Assembly: GCA_009733775.1 (NCBI GenBank)
Contig: WOGZ01000297.1
Coordinates: forward strand, 1-41,041
DNA: 41,041 bases
DNA from: Alectoria sarmentosa
Lineage: Eukaryota; Ascomycota; Lecanoromycetes; Lecanorales; Parmeliaceae
Direction: 5' to 3'
The notes under the pieces were generated by a model. It saw only the letters and a program-made list of their open reading frames with translations, did not search any database and had not been told where the DNA came from. How positions within the stretch are numbered: position 1 is the first letter of the stretch; the number at the start of each line of letters is the position of its first letter. Of this stretch, positions 11,680-22,260 are shown in pieces. Position numbers and translations under genes: made by a program.

Positions 11680-12420
11680 GAGATAAACAAATTGTCATTA
11701 AATCGTTTTATAAATTATGAAATACATTTTAAAAAAGAGATTTCTCCGCCTGCAAAGAAAATTTATAATATATTTAAAAAACAAACAATAATAATTAAAG
11801 AATATATCGATGAGATGTTAAAAAAGGAATATATTCGATTAAACATATCATCTTATATCGCCTTTATTTTCATCGTGAAAAAACCCGATGAAAAACTTAA
11901 ACTTTATGTTGATTATCGAGCTTTTAATGTTTTTATCGTTTTTAATCATAACGCATCGCCTTTAATCAAAAAGACTTTAATCAAGTTTTATACGATTCGA
12001 ATTTATAATAAATTTGATATTATAATTGCATTTAATGAAATTCGAATAAAAAAGAATTATGAAAAAAAAATAACTTTTTTTATCAATTATGATTTTTATG
12101 AATATATAATGATGTTTTTCGACCTTTGCAATATTTTTGCGACATTTCAAATATTTATTAACGATATATTGAAAAAATATTTCGATGTTTTTTACACAAC
12201 GTATTTTGACGATATTTTCATTTATAACAATTTTTAAAAAAAACACGTATTTCACATAGAAAAGGTCTTGAAAAAACTTCAACAAGTTAACTTATATTTT
12301 GACATCAACAAATGCGATTTTCATATTATTCGAATCAAATATTTCGATTTGATTATCATTATTAACGAAATCGAAATAAATTTCAAAAAGATTAAAATGA
12401 TTATGAAATGAAAAAAGTCT
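11680..12420 (+). pseudogene. gypsy reverse transcriptase remnant (element C), with a 182-codon open stretch
   Basis: This is the best preserved transposon frame in the window: 11692-12237 is open without stops. Motifs in order: ISPPAKKIYNIFKKQ, IKEYIDEMLKKEYIR, FIVKKPDEKLKLYVDYRAFN, FDLCNIFATFQIFINDILKK, and the catalytic box YFDDIFIY at its end (family: Y-L/V-DD-I-L-I-Y). After a stop it continues as HIEKVLKKLQQVNLYFDINK and beyond. The preceding 11400-11690 reads as the acidic linker before RT. There is no ATG at its start; the frame simply emerges between stops. The minus-strand frame 11977-12285 is its shadow. Confidence 0.88.
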
Positions 12421-12559
12421 CGCTGCATTAAAGATATGTAAACATTTTTGAATTTTATAAACTTTTATCGCAAATTTATTTCAAGATATTCTCGAATTGT
12501 CGCGTTATTTATTAATTTAACATATATTGAATAAAAAAAGAATTTCATATATTTTTGAA

Positions 12560-13210
12560 TAAAGAATAATTTAAAGCAGCGTGTATTTGAAGCACTTAAA
12601 AAAGTTTTTATTATCGTATTTATATTTGCTCATTTCGATTCAAATAAAAAGATATAATTGAAAATTGACGCATTTAATTATATGATAATCGTTATTTTAT
12701 TATAAGAAGAAAACGATAAAGTTTTAAGATTTATTGCATTTTTTTTTAAAAAAATGTCTTTAACGAAATATAAACACGATATTTACGATAAAAAATTTAT
12801 AATCATTATTTATATTTTTGAAAAATGACATTTAAAATTCGCAGAGACCTCGATAAAGAATTTTATTCAAATTATATCTAATTATAAAAATTTATAATAC
12901 TTTATATTATCAAAATAATTGAATTCACGTCAAATTAAATGAATAAAATTTTTGTCGAAGTTTAATTTTCGCATTATTTATCGTTTTGAAAAAGAAAGCA
13001 TTAAATTTGATAATTTAATAAAAAGAGTAAGAGATTTTTCGAAGGACGATAATAATGATTATACGCAATATCGTTATCGCATTATTCTCAAAAATGATAA
13101 TTTAAATAAAAAAATAAAAAACGTCGCTCAATTTATCTTTATATTATTTAACGAAATGAAAAAAAAATGTGATTTATTTGATTACGATTATATACGAATT
13201 CAATGAATAA
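12560..13210 (+). pseudogene. gypsy RNase H remnant (element C)
   Basis: Reading through stops: VFEALKKVFIIVFIFAHFD near 12587-12640 (family: AF-x-x-LK...P-x-LAHFD), KIDAFNY near 12662 (family: T-DAS-x-x), KMSLTKYKHDIYDKKFIIII near 12752-12810 (family: KM-x-x-x-E-NYDIYDKELLAI), and LNSRQIK then LSKFNFRIIYRFEKESIKFD near 12920-13005 (family: LN-x-RQ-x-RW...LS-x-FNF-x-I-x-YR-G). The open frame 12952-13206 extends into the RNase H-integrase connection. Confidence 0.8.
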
Positions 13211-13259
13211 AACGATTTTAATGATAAAAAATTAAATGTAAAATTATTATTATGAGGAT

Positions 13260-14330
13260 CTTTAACAGAGGCTTTTAAAAAAAAATTAAATGTTGAATTA
13301 ATAAAAGTTTTCGTTATTAATACTTCGAATCTATTGCGTCAGATAAAAAACGTTTACGAATATAACGATATTATTTAAAACATTATTCAAATAAAAGTCT
13401 TTAAAAAAAGGTTTTTTTTTTTTCAAATTATCAAAAACTATGTCAAGCTCGAATTAAAAGATTGCAAAATTTATGAAAATTTACTTTATATAAACGATAA
13501 GATTTATGTATTAAACGATTCGAAGTTGCGTATTAAGATCATTAGAGATATATATAATATATCTCTTAATGATTATACAAATAAATCATCTATTTATAAT
13601 CGATTATTTAATTATTATTATTAATTTCGAATAACGAACACTATAACACGTTATGTGAAAAATTATTATATTTATAAAAGATCGAAAACATATCGAAAGA
13701 ACAAATAAGAGTTATTTAAGTCTTTATTCATATTAGATCGTTATTAACAAAACATTTTTATCGATTTTATCACATCGTTATCGATTTATTTAAAATATAA
13801 TCGCTTTTATTAATATGTCATAATCGTGATAAATAAACTTTTCAAAAAAAAGAAATTTATATTTTTAAATTCTTTTAAGATGAAGGCGATTATATAAACC
13901 TTTATCGAATGAATTTAACGAGAAAAAAGTTATTTATTCTTTATTATCTCGAATCGCGACACAAAATTTATCGCACATTTTTGAAAACGACTTTATAAAA
14001 GAGTGAAAACAAAATTTTTGCTTTTCATAATCTTTCACTTTTAAATAAACGATTAAACGAAAAATGTTAATGTATCGTTTAAACAATTCTTGCGAGCATA
14101 TATTAATTATAATTAAAATAATTGAATAAATTGATTTTCGTTTGCGAAGTTTAAAACAAATTTAAATAAAAACATTTTTACAAACGTATCTCTTTTTCTT
14201 TTAACGAAAGAATATATTTCTCAATTAAAATTAAAACCCTTTAATTTTTAAAAGCAAATTATTATTTAATAAATCAAAAAAGAAATTTAATTCGCGAATA
14301 TTTTTATAAATAAGATAAATCGAATGAGAC
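13260..14330 (+). pseudogene. gypsy integrase remnant (element C)
   Basis: Motifs: VLNDSKLRIKIIRDIYNISL near 13509-13568 (zinc-binding region, original HD-x-x-x-x-GH lost), YYIYKRSKTYRKNK near 13665-13706 (family: C-x-x-C-x-R-x-K), IFIDFITSLS near 13755-13784 with the first catalytic Asp, ISNRDTKFIAHF near 13952-13987 (family: SDRG-x-x-F, D to N change), then a degraded DGQ-x-ER region near 14050 and SLFLLTKEYISQLKLKPFNF near 14190-14250. Inactive. Confidence 0.78.
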
Positions 14331-14659
14331 ATCACGTCAAAAAACAATTTAAATGATTTCGAACTTTATAAAAGAAGCAAGTAGATCGATATCGCACATT
14401 TATATCGAAATTTATGATAAACGATATAATAATGTTGAATAATCGCAATATTAAAACGATTAAATTAAATAAATTATTTGATTATAAAAATTTAAGATTT
14501 TTTAAAATTATTAAAGCATATAATAATTCGATATATTATTTGAAATTGTTTATATTAATAAAAAAATTACACTCTGTCTTTTATTTATGATTATTTCATT
14601 TAAATAATAATAACTTTTTGTCAAGACAACGCATAACTTCATTATCGTTTATCGATATC

Positions 14660-14890
14660 GATAAAAAAGATGAAATTTGAGAAGTTGAAAAAATCTTTAA
14701 ATTTAAGATCGATGATAAAATGAAAAACTTTATTACGAACAAAAAGAGATGTTTTATATATAAAATCAAATATATAAAATCAGAAATTTATGACAATTTT
14801 TTATGATAACTCTTTTTCAACGTCGCAGAAAGCGTCGATTTAATCGTTAATTATCATCATAAATACTTAAACAAATCTGAATCTTATTTT
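14660..14890 (+). pseudogene. chromodomain remnant at end of Pol (element C)
   Basis: Reads EVEKIFKFKIDDKMKNFITN, then YKIKYIKSE, then FFNVAESVDLIVNYHHKYLN, separated by a few residues and stops. This matches the terminal chromodomain of fungal gypsy elements (EVE-x-IL...YKIKY...W...A-x-x-L-x-x-YH-x-KYP). It confirms C as a chromovirus, distinct from B, whose chromodomain tail reads differently. Confidence 0.7.
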
Positions 14891-15077
14891 TTTTTCAAAA
14901 AATTATTCGAATAAAGTTCTTTATTAACATTATTAATATATAATTTCTTCACTCATAACGATATCGAATTCGAATTAAAATATTGAATTATTTTAATTGA
15001 GGACGTTATTTTGTATACGTTTAAACACACGACTCGAATATAAGAGAACTTGTAATCGTTATAAAAGTTTCGATTTT

Positions 15078-15088
15078 GAGAAAAGGGG
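15078..15088 (+). promoter_or_regulatory. Polypurine tract of element C
   Basis: GAGAAAAGGGG sits 3 bp before the TGTTATG that opens the 3' LTR at 15092. Its position and composition are those of the plus-strand primer site of an LTR retrotransposon. It is unusually intact for this domain. Confidence 0.65.
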
Positions 15089-15091
15089 TAA

Positions 15092-15317
15092 TGTTATGAT
15101 TTCTTTCTAATATGCCTGTGTTATACCTACATCAATATTTAATATGCTCGATATGTTCGATATGCTTTTATACTTGCGTCATATTTGCGTTAATCTCGAT
15201 TTGGTTTAGCGTTTTGACGAATGCGCATCTTTTTTACGATGTCCTCTTTTTGTAATTACTTTTTATAGATAATATTCTTTACCTTATATACTATCAATAT
15301 AAGTCATTGCACACACA
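15092..15317 (+). repeat. 3' LTR of element C
   Basis: Begins TGTTATGATTTC directly after the polypurine tract and plausibly ends ...TTGCACACA near 15317. Composition is less AT-saturated than the flanks. A 14-bp repeat of the type (A)TATGCTCGATATG/TATGTTCGATATG lies near 15145-15165. The matching 5' LTR is absent because the element is 5'-truncated. The exact 3' end is uncertain by about 20 bp. Confidence 0.6.
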
Positions 15318-15338
15318 TTGAGTCTCTAATAATAAAAC

Positions 15339-17303
15339 TCGAAACTCGCGATATTTAAAATCGAATAAAAATAATAAAAATTCGAAGAAAATTCGAGTTT
15401 TGAAAACGATTATGTTTTTTTAAACATATTAGCAACGTTAATATATTAAAAAAAATTCACTTTTTGACGAAAAATCGTTTTTTGAAAATTTTATTTGCAA
15501 GTCACTTAATGCACATTAAAAATCGAGTGACACACGATCGATGAATATATGTGAGAGTAAATTTTTCGATTAAACGAAATATTTCGAATTGCATATGCAT
15601 GTATGTGATCGATTACAAGATTTACGAGTCGTTTTTAAAACATTAATGCTTGATAATAATAACTAATAAAATGTATGCAAACTGCGATTAATATATTATA
15701 AAATAATAACAATGATAATATAAAAAATAAAGGTTAAAAACATAAATATAATAATTATGATAACGTTTAATAACATTTAAAAGCATTTGAAAGTCGTGTT
15801 GTTAAAGAAGTTTCATAAATAACTGAATAAATTTGACGATAACGATCTTTATAATGACGACATAATTTTCAAATTTAAATCGCACATAAATATAAATTAT
15901 TCGAAAAACAATTCGCAAAATTTGTGATTATAAATGCAATAACGACAAATTAGTTTCAAATTGAATTTTGATAAATCGAAATTTATTTATTAAAGACGTT
16001 AAGATTAATAATTGAGATTTTACGAATAAATTCGATTAATCATTCAAAATGTGAAAATTAATGAAATCGCTTTTTTAAAGCTGCTATAAACGTTAAATAA
16101 TAACATTAAATTAATTTCGTGAATAATAAACGTTTTTCTAAAATTAAACAATAACTATTTTTTTAAAATTATAATAACGATTTTTTTAAAATTGACGACA
16201 AAAAAACATTTATAAACGATATTTTAATTCGATTAATTAACGAAATCTTTCGAATTTATTTTTAAAGAGAATCTTAATAAGATTATCGATTATTTGTTAA
16301 TCGATAAAAACATATTTTAAACCGATATTTTCGACGATAACTTATTTTCATACATAATAATGTTAAATATCAATATGCTTAATACGAACATGAAATTAAA
16401 GGTTTTTGATCAACGTTATAACATTTTAATTATTATAATAAATTATCATTATTTAAAAACATTTAACGCTTAAATTAAATTAATTAAAAAATTGGCGCAA
16501 TTAAATCGTTTTTTTAATAATTTAAATTTGATTAATATATTCGATCTCACAAATTAAAAGCGTTATTATAAATTATCATTTAAAAAATTAATTAATTATT
16601 ATATTATTTATATCAAAGACATACTCAAAATAAAACATCGAATATCTTAATTATTTATTCAATCAACGTTGATATAATTTATAAAAGATTTAAAATTATT
16701 TTAAAATATAAGTTATCAATTTTTTATATAATTGAAATATCAAAAAATGCGCTTAATTGCGTTTTAATAAAAAATATCAAGACTTAAATTATATTAAAAA
16801 ATTATTAAAATTGCGAAGGCGATATTCGAGCGCGTATTCAACATCGTATATATAAAAAAATCGACGACAAATTGATAAGCGTGACGAGATTCTTTAATAA
16901 TCACAAAATTATCTTCGATGATATAAAATTTATCGTTAATGATGAGAATTAAAATAATCGTTAATTCAATTATATCATAATCGATAAAAAACTTTTTAAT
17001 ATAAGTTATTTATTTAAAACGTAAAATGTGATTAACACGATTTCTTATAATCGTTATATCGAAATAATAAATATATAAATTCAAATTGATTATTTTAAAC
17101 TTTTTATAAAGTTTATTTTTGATTATTTAAACGTCGACTTTATCGAAATTTATAAACAAAATATCGTTTATATAAATAACGATGATGATAATGTTATTAA
17201 TAAATATCGAAAAATTAATAGCGATAGATTCGAAGCTTAACTCTTTAAAATATATAATGAAAATATTATATTAAATTTTAAAAAATTGTTTTTAGTCGTA
17301 TAA
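15339..17303 (-). mobile_element. Ty1/copia element D, 3' part (minus strand)
   Basis: The 3' part of a copia element related to A, on the minus strand. 15339-15960 matches the reverse complement of 3440-4040. Upstream on the minus strand, 17303 down to about 15960 reads as RT and RNase H: FKELSFESIAINFSIF, then YINDILF (YVDD box with changes), LYKKFKIINLNLYIYYFDIT, and TMLNTRSNIAFAIL (family: TMLGTRPDIAFAV). The remainder of D is at 27869-32282, separated by element E. The 3' LTR of D is missing: homology to A stops at 15339, against the end of element C. Confidence 0.82.
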
Positions 17304-17488
17304 TGGCAAGGTTTTCGATAGAAATGGAATTCTTATATCACGGAACGGCCTTTCTCATATGCGGAAACAAAAGGACAAAAGACAGAAAAACAAGTCATGT
17401 CATTGAGTGTGTGATTATTGATGTATTCTTTATGCTAAGAAAGCTACGCTATGTTGAATGTCAAGTTGTCTAGCAAGCAACCATAATA
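17304..17488 (-). repeat. Outer 3' LTR of element E (LTR1)
   Basis: 185 bp, the best preserved of three copies. On the plus strand it starts TGGCAAGGTTTTCGATAG and ends CCATAATA (minus strand TATTATGG...CCTTGCCA; the terminal TGTTAT is mutated in this copy). It differs from LTR2 by about 18 positions, all C/T or G/A transitions, with no indel. It abuts the TATAA target duplication at 17299-17303. Confidence 0.92.
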
Positions 17489-17504
17489 GTGTGTTGCTAT
17501 CAAC
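17489..17504 (-). repeat. 16-bp primer-binding-site-like spacer between tandem LTRs
   Basis: GTGTGTTGCTATCAAC separates LTR1 and LTR2. Its last 14 bases match the 14 bases just inside LTR3 (27670-27683, ATGTTGTTATTAAT) if only transitions are allowed. They therefore represent the sequence that normally follows the 5' LTR, the expected primer-binding site. It does not start with TGG (complement of tRNA CCA) in the element's sense, so the primer is not an ordinary tRNA 3' end. Confidence 0.65.
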
Positions 17505-17689
17505 TAGTAAGGTTTTCGATAGGAATGGGATTCTTATATTACGGAACGGCCTTTCTCATATGCGGAAACAAAAGGACAAAAGATAAAAAAACAAGTTATG
17601 TTATTGAGTGTGTGATTATTGATGTATTCTTTATGTTAAGAAAATTATGTTATGTTGAATGTCAAGCTGTTTAACAAGCAATCATAATA
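17505..17689 (-). repeat. Inner 3' LTR of element E (LTR2)
   Basis: 185 bp, in the same orientation as LTR1 and LTR3. It is more mutated than LTR1: the terminal TGGCAAGG is TAGTAAGG here, and several CA and CT sites are converted to TA and TT. It adjoins the internal region of E at 17690. The short plus-strand frames 17489-17674 and 17659-17916 are LTR translations, not genes. Confidence 0.92.
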
Positions 17690-20585
17690 GTTGTCTTTTA
17701 TCGAAAGTCTTTTACGTCTTTGAAGGTGACAATGCGTTTGTTAATCGTCTCATTTTGTTATGTTTTTTTTTGATAAAAACCTTTTTTTTTAGCGATCTTT
17801 TTAATCGTGAATGGTTTGATATTTTGAAGAGAAGATTGGCGTGTTTTAGGATAATTCGTTTTTTCGATTTCAATGAAATCAAAATTGAACGAAATAAACC
17901 TGATATCTTGAAATAAGATTTATTGATGTTCTCGAATTCGAGAATTTGATTAAAGACATATAATGAAATAAAAAGATTTTTTTTTTTCGTTAAAGCGTTG
18001 AAAGATTTAGAAGAATAAATGCGGGAATATGAATGAAAATGTGTTTTGATAATGAAAGATTTAAAATAATAAAACGGATTTTGAAAATATTTTGAAAAGT
18101 AATATGATGTTTAGGTGTTGAAATATTTTGTTGATATATTTTTGAAATTAATATTTGTTTAGAATCGGTGATTCGGGTTTTAATGTCGGTTACGATGATT
18201 TTAAAATCGATTAATCATTTAAGCTTTTTAAGGTTTTCAGGATTTTTTTTACAATTTTTATATTCGAATATTTTTTTGATCGTTTTAAGATTTTTTTTAT
18301 TGAATTTTCGAATAGCTTCGTTAATTAATATAATAATCTTTTTCAAGATTTTATATAAAATAAAATTTTTCGTTTTCATTTTTTCTTATTAGTTATCGCG
18401 CGTTTTTTTTTGTGTATTCGAGCGAAAAAAAAATTTCGCATCGTGTTTTGGTTTTTAATTTTCGAATATGAAAATTCGTTTAACGTTTTGTAAAGTTGAA
18501 TGTTTTTATTGAGCGTGATTTAACATTTTTGAAAATATTTCATATAAATTCTCAATTAACGATTTTAAAGTTTGAAGTTTTTTTTTAAATTTAACTTTTT
18601 TATTTTTCGACTTCGAAATAAAATCTTTTAAAATGATTTCTTCGAGAATCGATTTCGAATTTAACGATTTTGTTTTCCTTTTAATTATGAAATCTTTGAT
18701 CGCGTCGTTAAAATCGGTTGTTTATAATGAAATTATTATAATTTTTGAAACATTATTTGTTTTAAGTTTAATATTTTGTTTTTTTCCCTTTTCATTAATG
18801 AGATCTCGTTATAATTTGTTTTCGAATTTAATAAATTCGCTTTTTTTTTTTTCGAAATTGTCGTTTTTTTCATTATTTTTTATGATTTTTGATAAAAAGA
18901 TTATATTCGATTTTGATTTGAATTTTTTAATCTTCGAAATTGAATTAAAGATATCGACTTTTTTTTTGTTTTTTAAAGATTTGATTATAATATTTAAGAA
19001 CATTTTTTATAACGTATTTGAATCTTTCGTTAAATAAAATATCGGTTCATTACTTAATAATGTTAATGTTTGAGATTTTTAAATTCTCGGTCGACGAATC
19101 ATAATCATTATTTTGAATCGTGCATTTTTATTTTTGATGAATTATTTGATTTTTGTTTAATAATATATTGTTAATGATGTGAATAATATTATATTTCAAA
19201 TTGACGTTTATATTTTCAATGTTAAAGAATTGATAAATTTTGAATGTTATTTGATAAAATCATTTTTTGAAATTATTGAGCGTTTTGAAAGTTTTTTTTT
19301 TATATAAATAAGAAGAGTTCAAATATTTATAAAAAATTGCGAAATACGCGGCTTTTCGTTTAATCTTAATTAAATTCGATTTTATGATTTTCATTATTTA
19401 GACGTTGGATAGATTTAAATTAATTAATGAAAATAATTTCATGTTATTTACGTTTGTTTTATTCAAAAATTTGTTAATTTTCGATAACGATTTATTATAA
19501 TAATATTTTGACGTCGTTAAATTTTTTTTTGTTTATCGTTTTGACATTTGCGGGATTATAAATTGAGTTTTTTTTATCATTTTCTTCTCTTTTTTATTTC
19601 TCATTTTTTTATTTTTCGTTATAATTTTTATCAAGAAATCGTTTATGTATTTTTTTTCGTAATTAATGTTATATAAAAAAGGGATATCAATTAATAATTT
19701 AAAAAGCGGATTGAGATGATTATAAGAATCGTTTTGAAAAAGAAGTTTTAGATTTTTGATTTTCTTAATGTGTGAAAAAATGTGAAATGTGAAAAACGAT
19801 TTTCGAATATTATAATTCAATATCGAGAAAAGAATGTTTTTGTATTGAAATTGATTAATAATCGAATCTTTTTATTGTTTAAATCTAATTTAATTAATAA
19901 TGAAAACGATTTTTTTCAAAATGAATTCGTAATTAAAATAATGATTTAAAATGCGTTTGATTTGATTTTAAAAAACAATTTTTCACGTAATAAGATTCGT
20001 TATTTCTTTTTTAACGAATCGTTTATTAATAAAAAACTCTCTTAAGTTTATCGTTTTTTGAAATTGCGTTTTCGTAACTTTGAAATATAATGTTCGTGAA
20101 TAATATTTGATTAATAAAAAATTTAATTTGTTTTATTTGCGTTTTAATTTAAAATTATTATTTGAATTAATCGAGATAAAAATTGATGAAAAATTGAAAT
20201 AATTATTTGAATTAATTGAGATAAAGATTAATGAAAAATTGAAATAAATTTCGCATTTTTAATTTAAATTTATGAAATTATAAAATTAAAATATAAATTA
20301 TGTGAAATGTGTTTATCAAAAAAGAAGTAAGATGAATTACGAAATGAAAAAATATTAATTTTCGAAATAAAAATTTTTCGATTTTGAGCATCATTTAAAT
20401 AATAATAATATGTGCGTTAAATAAATTTTCGTAATTGAAAATTTCATCTTTTTATTTATAGGGGTTTAAATTCGTAAATTTTCATTATTTTTTTTAACGT
20501 TTAACTTGACGAAAAGAGATTAGAATTTTATAATTTCGATATCTTTTTCGATATCTCTTAAAGGATTTTTTTTTTTTTTTTTTTC
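17690..20585 (-). other. Unexplained 2.9-kb 3' region of element E
   Basis: Lies between the chromodomain and the 3' LTR on the minus strand. No standard gypsy domain is expected here. On the minus strand it reads as Lys/Asn/Glu-rich, stop-interrupted frames (for example 18809-19003 and 19533-19820, the latter with FHIFSHIKKIKNLKLLFQND), which could be a mutated extra ORF or a further nested insertion. The plus-strand frame 18633-19037 is Phe/Leu/Ile-rich and looks like a shadow. A 45-bp unit is repeated twice at 20157-20246. I do not recognise any protein family. Confidence 0.45.
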
Positions 20586-20589
20586 GAAA

Positions 20590-20760
20590 TTTTTTTATCG
20601 AGATTTTTTTATATTTTCGGTCGTAGTTTTTTATAAGTTTTTTCGTTTTATCGAAATCCTTTATATTATATTAAATATTGTGAATTGATTTTCAATTTTT
20701 TCATTTTATTAGATATTATACGATTTTTTTTTTTGATGTGAATCTTTATTTCGCGGATGG
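20590..20760 (-). pseudogene. chromodomain remnant (element E)
   Basis: On the minus strand, below about 20760, the frame reads NSQYLI-x-YKGFR-x-NEKTY through stops, matching the family pattern T-x-YL(V/I)-x-W/YKGYG-x-E-x-D-x-W of a Pol-terminal chromodomain. It follows the integrase tail in the expected order. Limits are approximate. Confidence 0.5.
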
Positions 20761-21259
20761 ATCTTTTATCGGTCGATGAATTTTTCAATTTTATGTTTAT
20801 TTTTGATTGCTGGTTCGTTTTTATCGATTATCGGTTTTTGATCTTCTTTTCTCGATTTTCAATATGAATCTTTTTTTTTTGATGCGAATTCGAGCATAAT
20901 GATCGAAAAAATTGAATAAACCTTTTAAATTTTCGGAAGTTTTAATTTATAAGTTAAGTTTTTTTATTATTTGAGAATTCGAAAAGATTTCATCTTTTAA
21001 TTGAATAATTTAATATTCTTCAATTTAGAAAGTTTATATTCGTAATAAAGTTTTATATATATTTTATTATCAAATTTTATAATCAAAGATTTATGTTTTT
21101 TATTATATTTGATTTTTATTTTCGCGACGACGAAAGCAAGAGAGTCGATAACTTTTTAACGATTTCGATTTTTATCGTTGATTATATCGATTTATCTCTT
21201 GACAACGACGTTATTGATATTTGTTTCGTTATTTAATTTCATTTCATAAACGATTTCAT

Positions 21260-22000
21260 TAATAATCTTTTTTATCGAGATATTGATTGAATTATTTAAG
21301 GTTTTTTTTAAAATAATGAAAAATTTGTTTTATGAAACGTCAGAATGATAAATAATATGAAAACGTAATGCAATTTTCATGATTTAATTAATTTTTTTAA
21401 ATTATTCGTTAATTTATGAATGATAAATTATGAAAATTATTAATTCAATTTTTAAAGCAGTGAAAATGATTTTTTAAAAATCGAAAAGAAATTTCAAATC
21501 GCGATTCGAGATAATGATTCGCGGAATTTCTTAATTCGTAAAGATTTTTAATAACGTTATCGTTTATTTTGTTGCGTTTTAAATTGTTTTTTTAATAACG
21601 TTCGTTATTTTTTTCGAGAATTTGTATATTATATTTATTAAAACGTTATTTTCATTTTTTAAAAGAGAAAAAGTTAAAATGAAATTTATCATGATCGTAT
21701 AAAAATTTGCAGATGAAGTTATTATCGATTTCAAAGATTTATAAAACGCGTGTTTAATGATTTGATTTAATTAACATTGCGAACAATGTAATATATATTT
21801 TTTAAATCTTCGAATTAAATGTTTCATGTAATAATTTTCGATGATTCGTTTATAGATTTTATGAAAATTATTATGACTTTGAAAATTATGTGTTAATTCG
21901 AACATTTTTTATTTTATGTTTTTGAGAATATAAAGACGTTTTTTAAAATTGAATAAATCGCGATAATAAACGAGCTTTTTTCGTTATACGAATTGAATGT
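21260..22000 (-). pseudogene. gypsy integrase remnant (element E)
   Basis: Minus-strand reading: YYRDLFNFKKRLYILKNIKN, then FKKYILHCSQC (zinc-binding Cys pair kept near 21780), then FYTIMINFILTFS (first catalytic Asp changed to Asn), IIISNRDLKFLFDF (family: IISDRD-x-x-F), and YHSRINE-x-FKKIN (family: YHPQTDGQ-x-ERAN). The order and spacing leave no doubt about the family. Catalytic residues are damaged. Confidence 0.83.
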
Positions 22001-22260
22001 TTAAAAATTTTATTATTTTTATGAATTTTTCGTTTTTTAAAAAACGGTCCCTTTCTCGCAATAAAGATTTATAAATCTTAAATTTTTTTTTATTTTTTTT
22101 ATACGTTTTTTCAAATTTAAATCGATAATTTTTAAACATTTTCGTTAAAGTGAAAATATAAATATTAATTTCGTTAAATACGTTGAATTTATTAATTTTA
22201 TATCTTTTCTTTCGCTTATAAAGAAACCTAAAAAAAACATTTAAAATCACGTTTTGTTTT

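Larger units (their letters stand above)
11334..15317 (+). mobile_element. Ty3/gypsy chromovirus element C, 5'-truncated
   Basis: A second plus-strand gypsy element, of a different family from B. It starts inside pol: the protease-RT linker (from about 11400), RT (11680-12420), RNase H (12560-13030), integrase (13260-14330) and chromodomain (14660-14890) follow in order. Then come a polypurine tract and a 3' LTR. No gag or 5' LTR can be seen, and only about 70 bp separates the preceding LTR candidate from the first pol remnant, so the 5' third is missing. It ends where copia D begins in inverted orientation (15339). Confidence 0.82.

Noticed and set aside
17489..17916. Two plus-strand open frames (17489-17674, 17659-17916) as small Cys-rich proteins
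   Set aside because: They are translations of LTR2 and adjacent element E sequence; the same peptide would be read from each LTR copy.
18633..19037. 134-codon plus-strand open frame as a membrane protein gene
   Set aside because: Its Phe/Leu/Ile richness is what the complement of a Lys/Asn/Glu-rich, T/A-saturated minus strand gives; no start context or family match.
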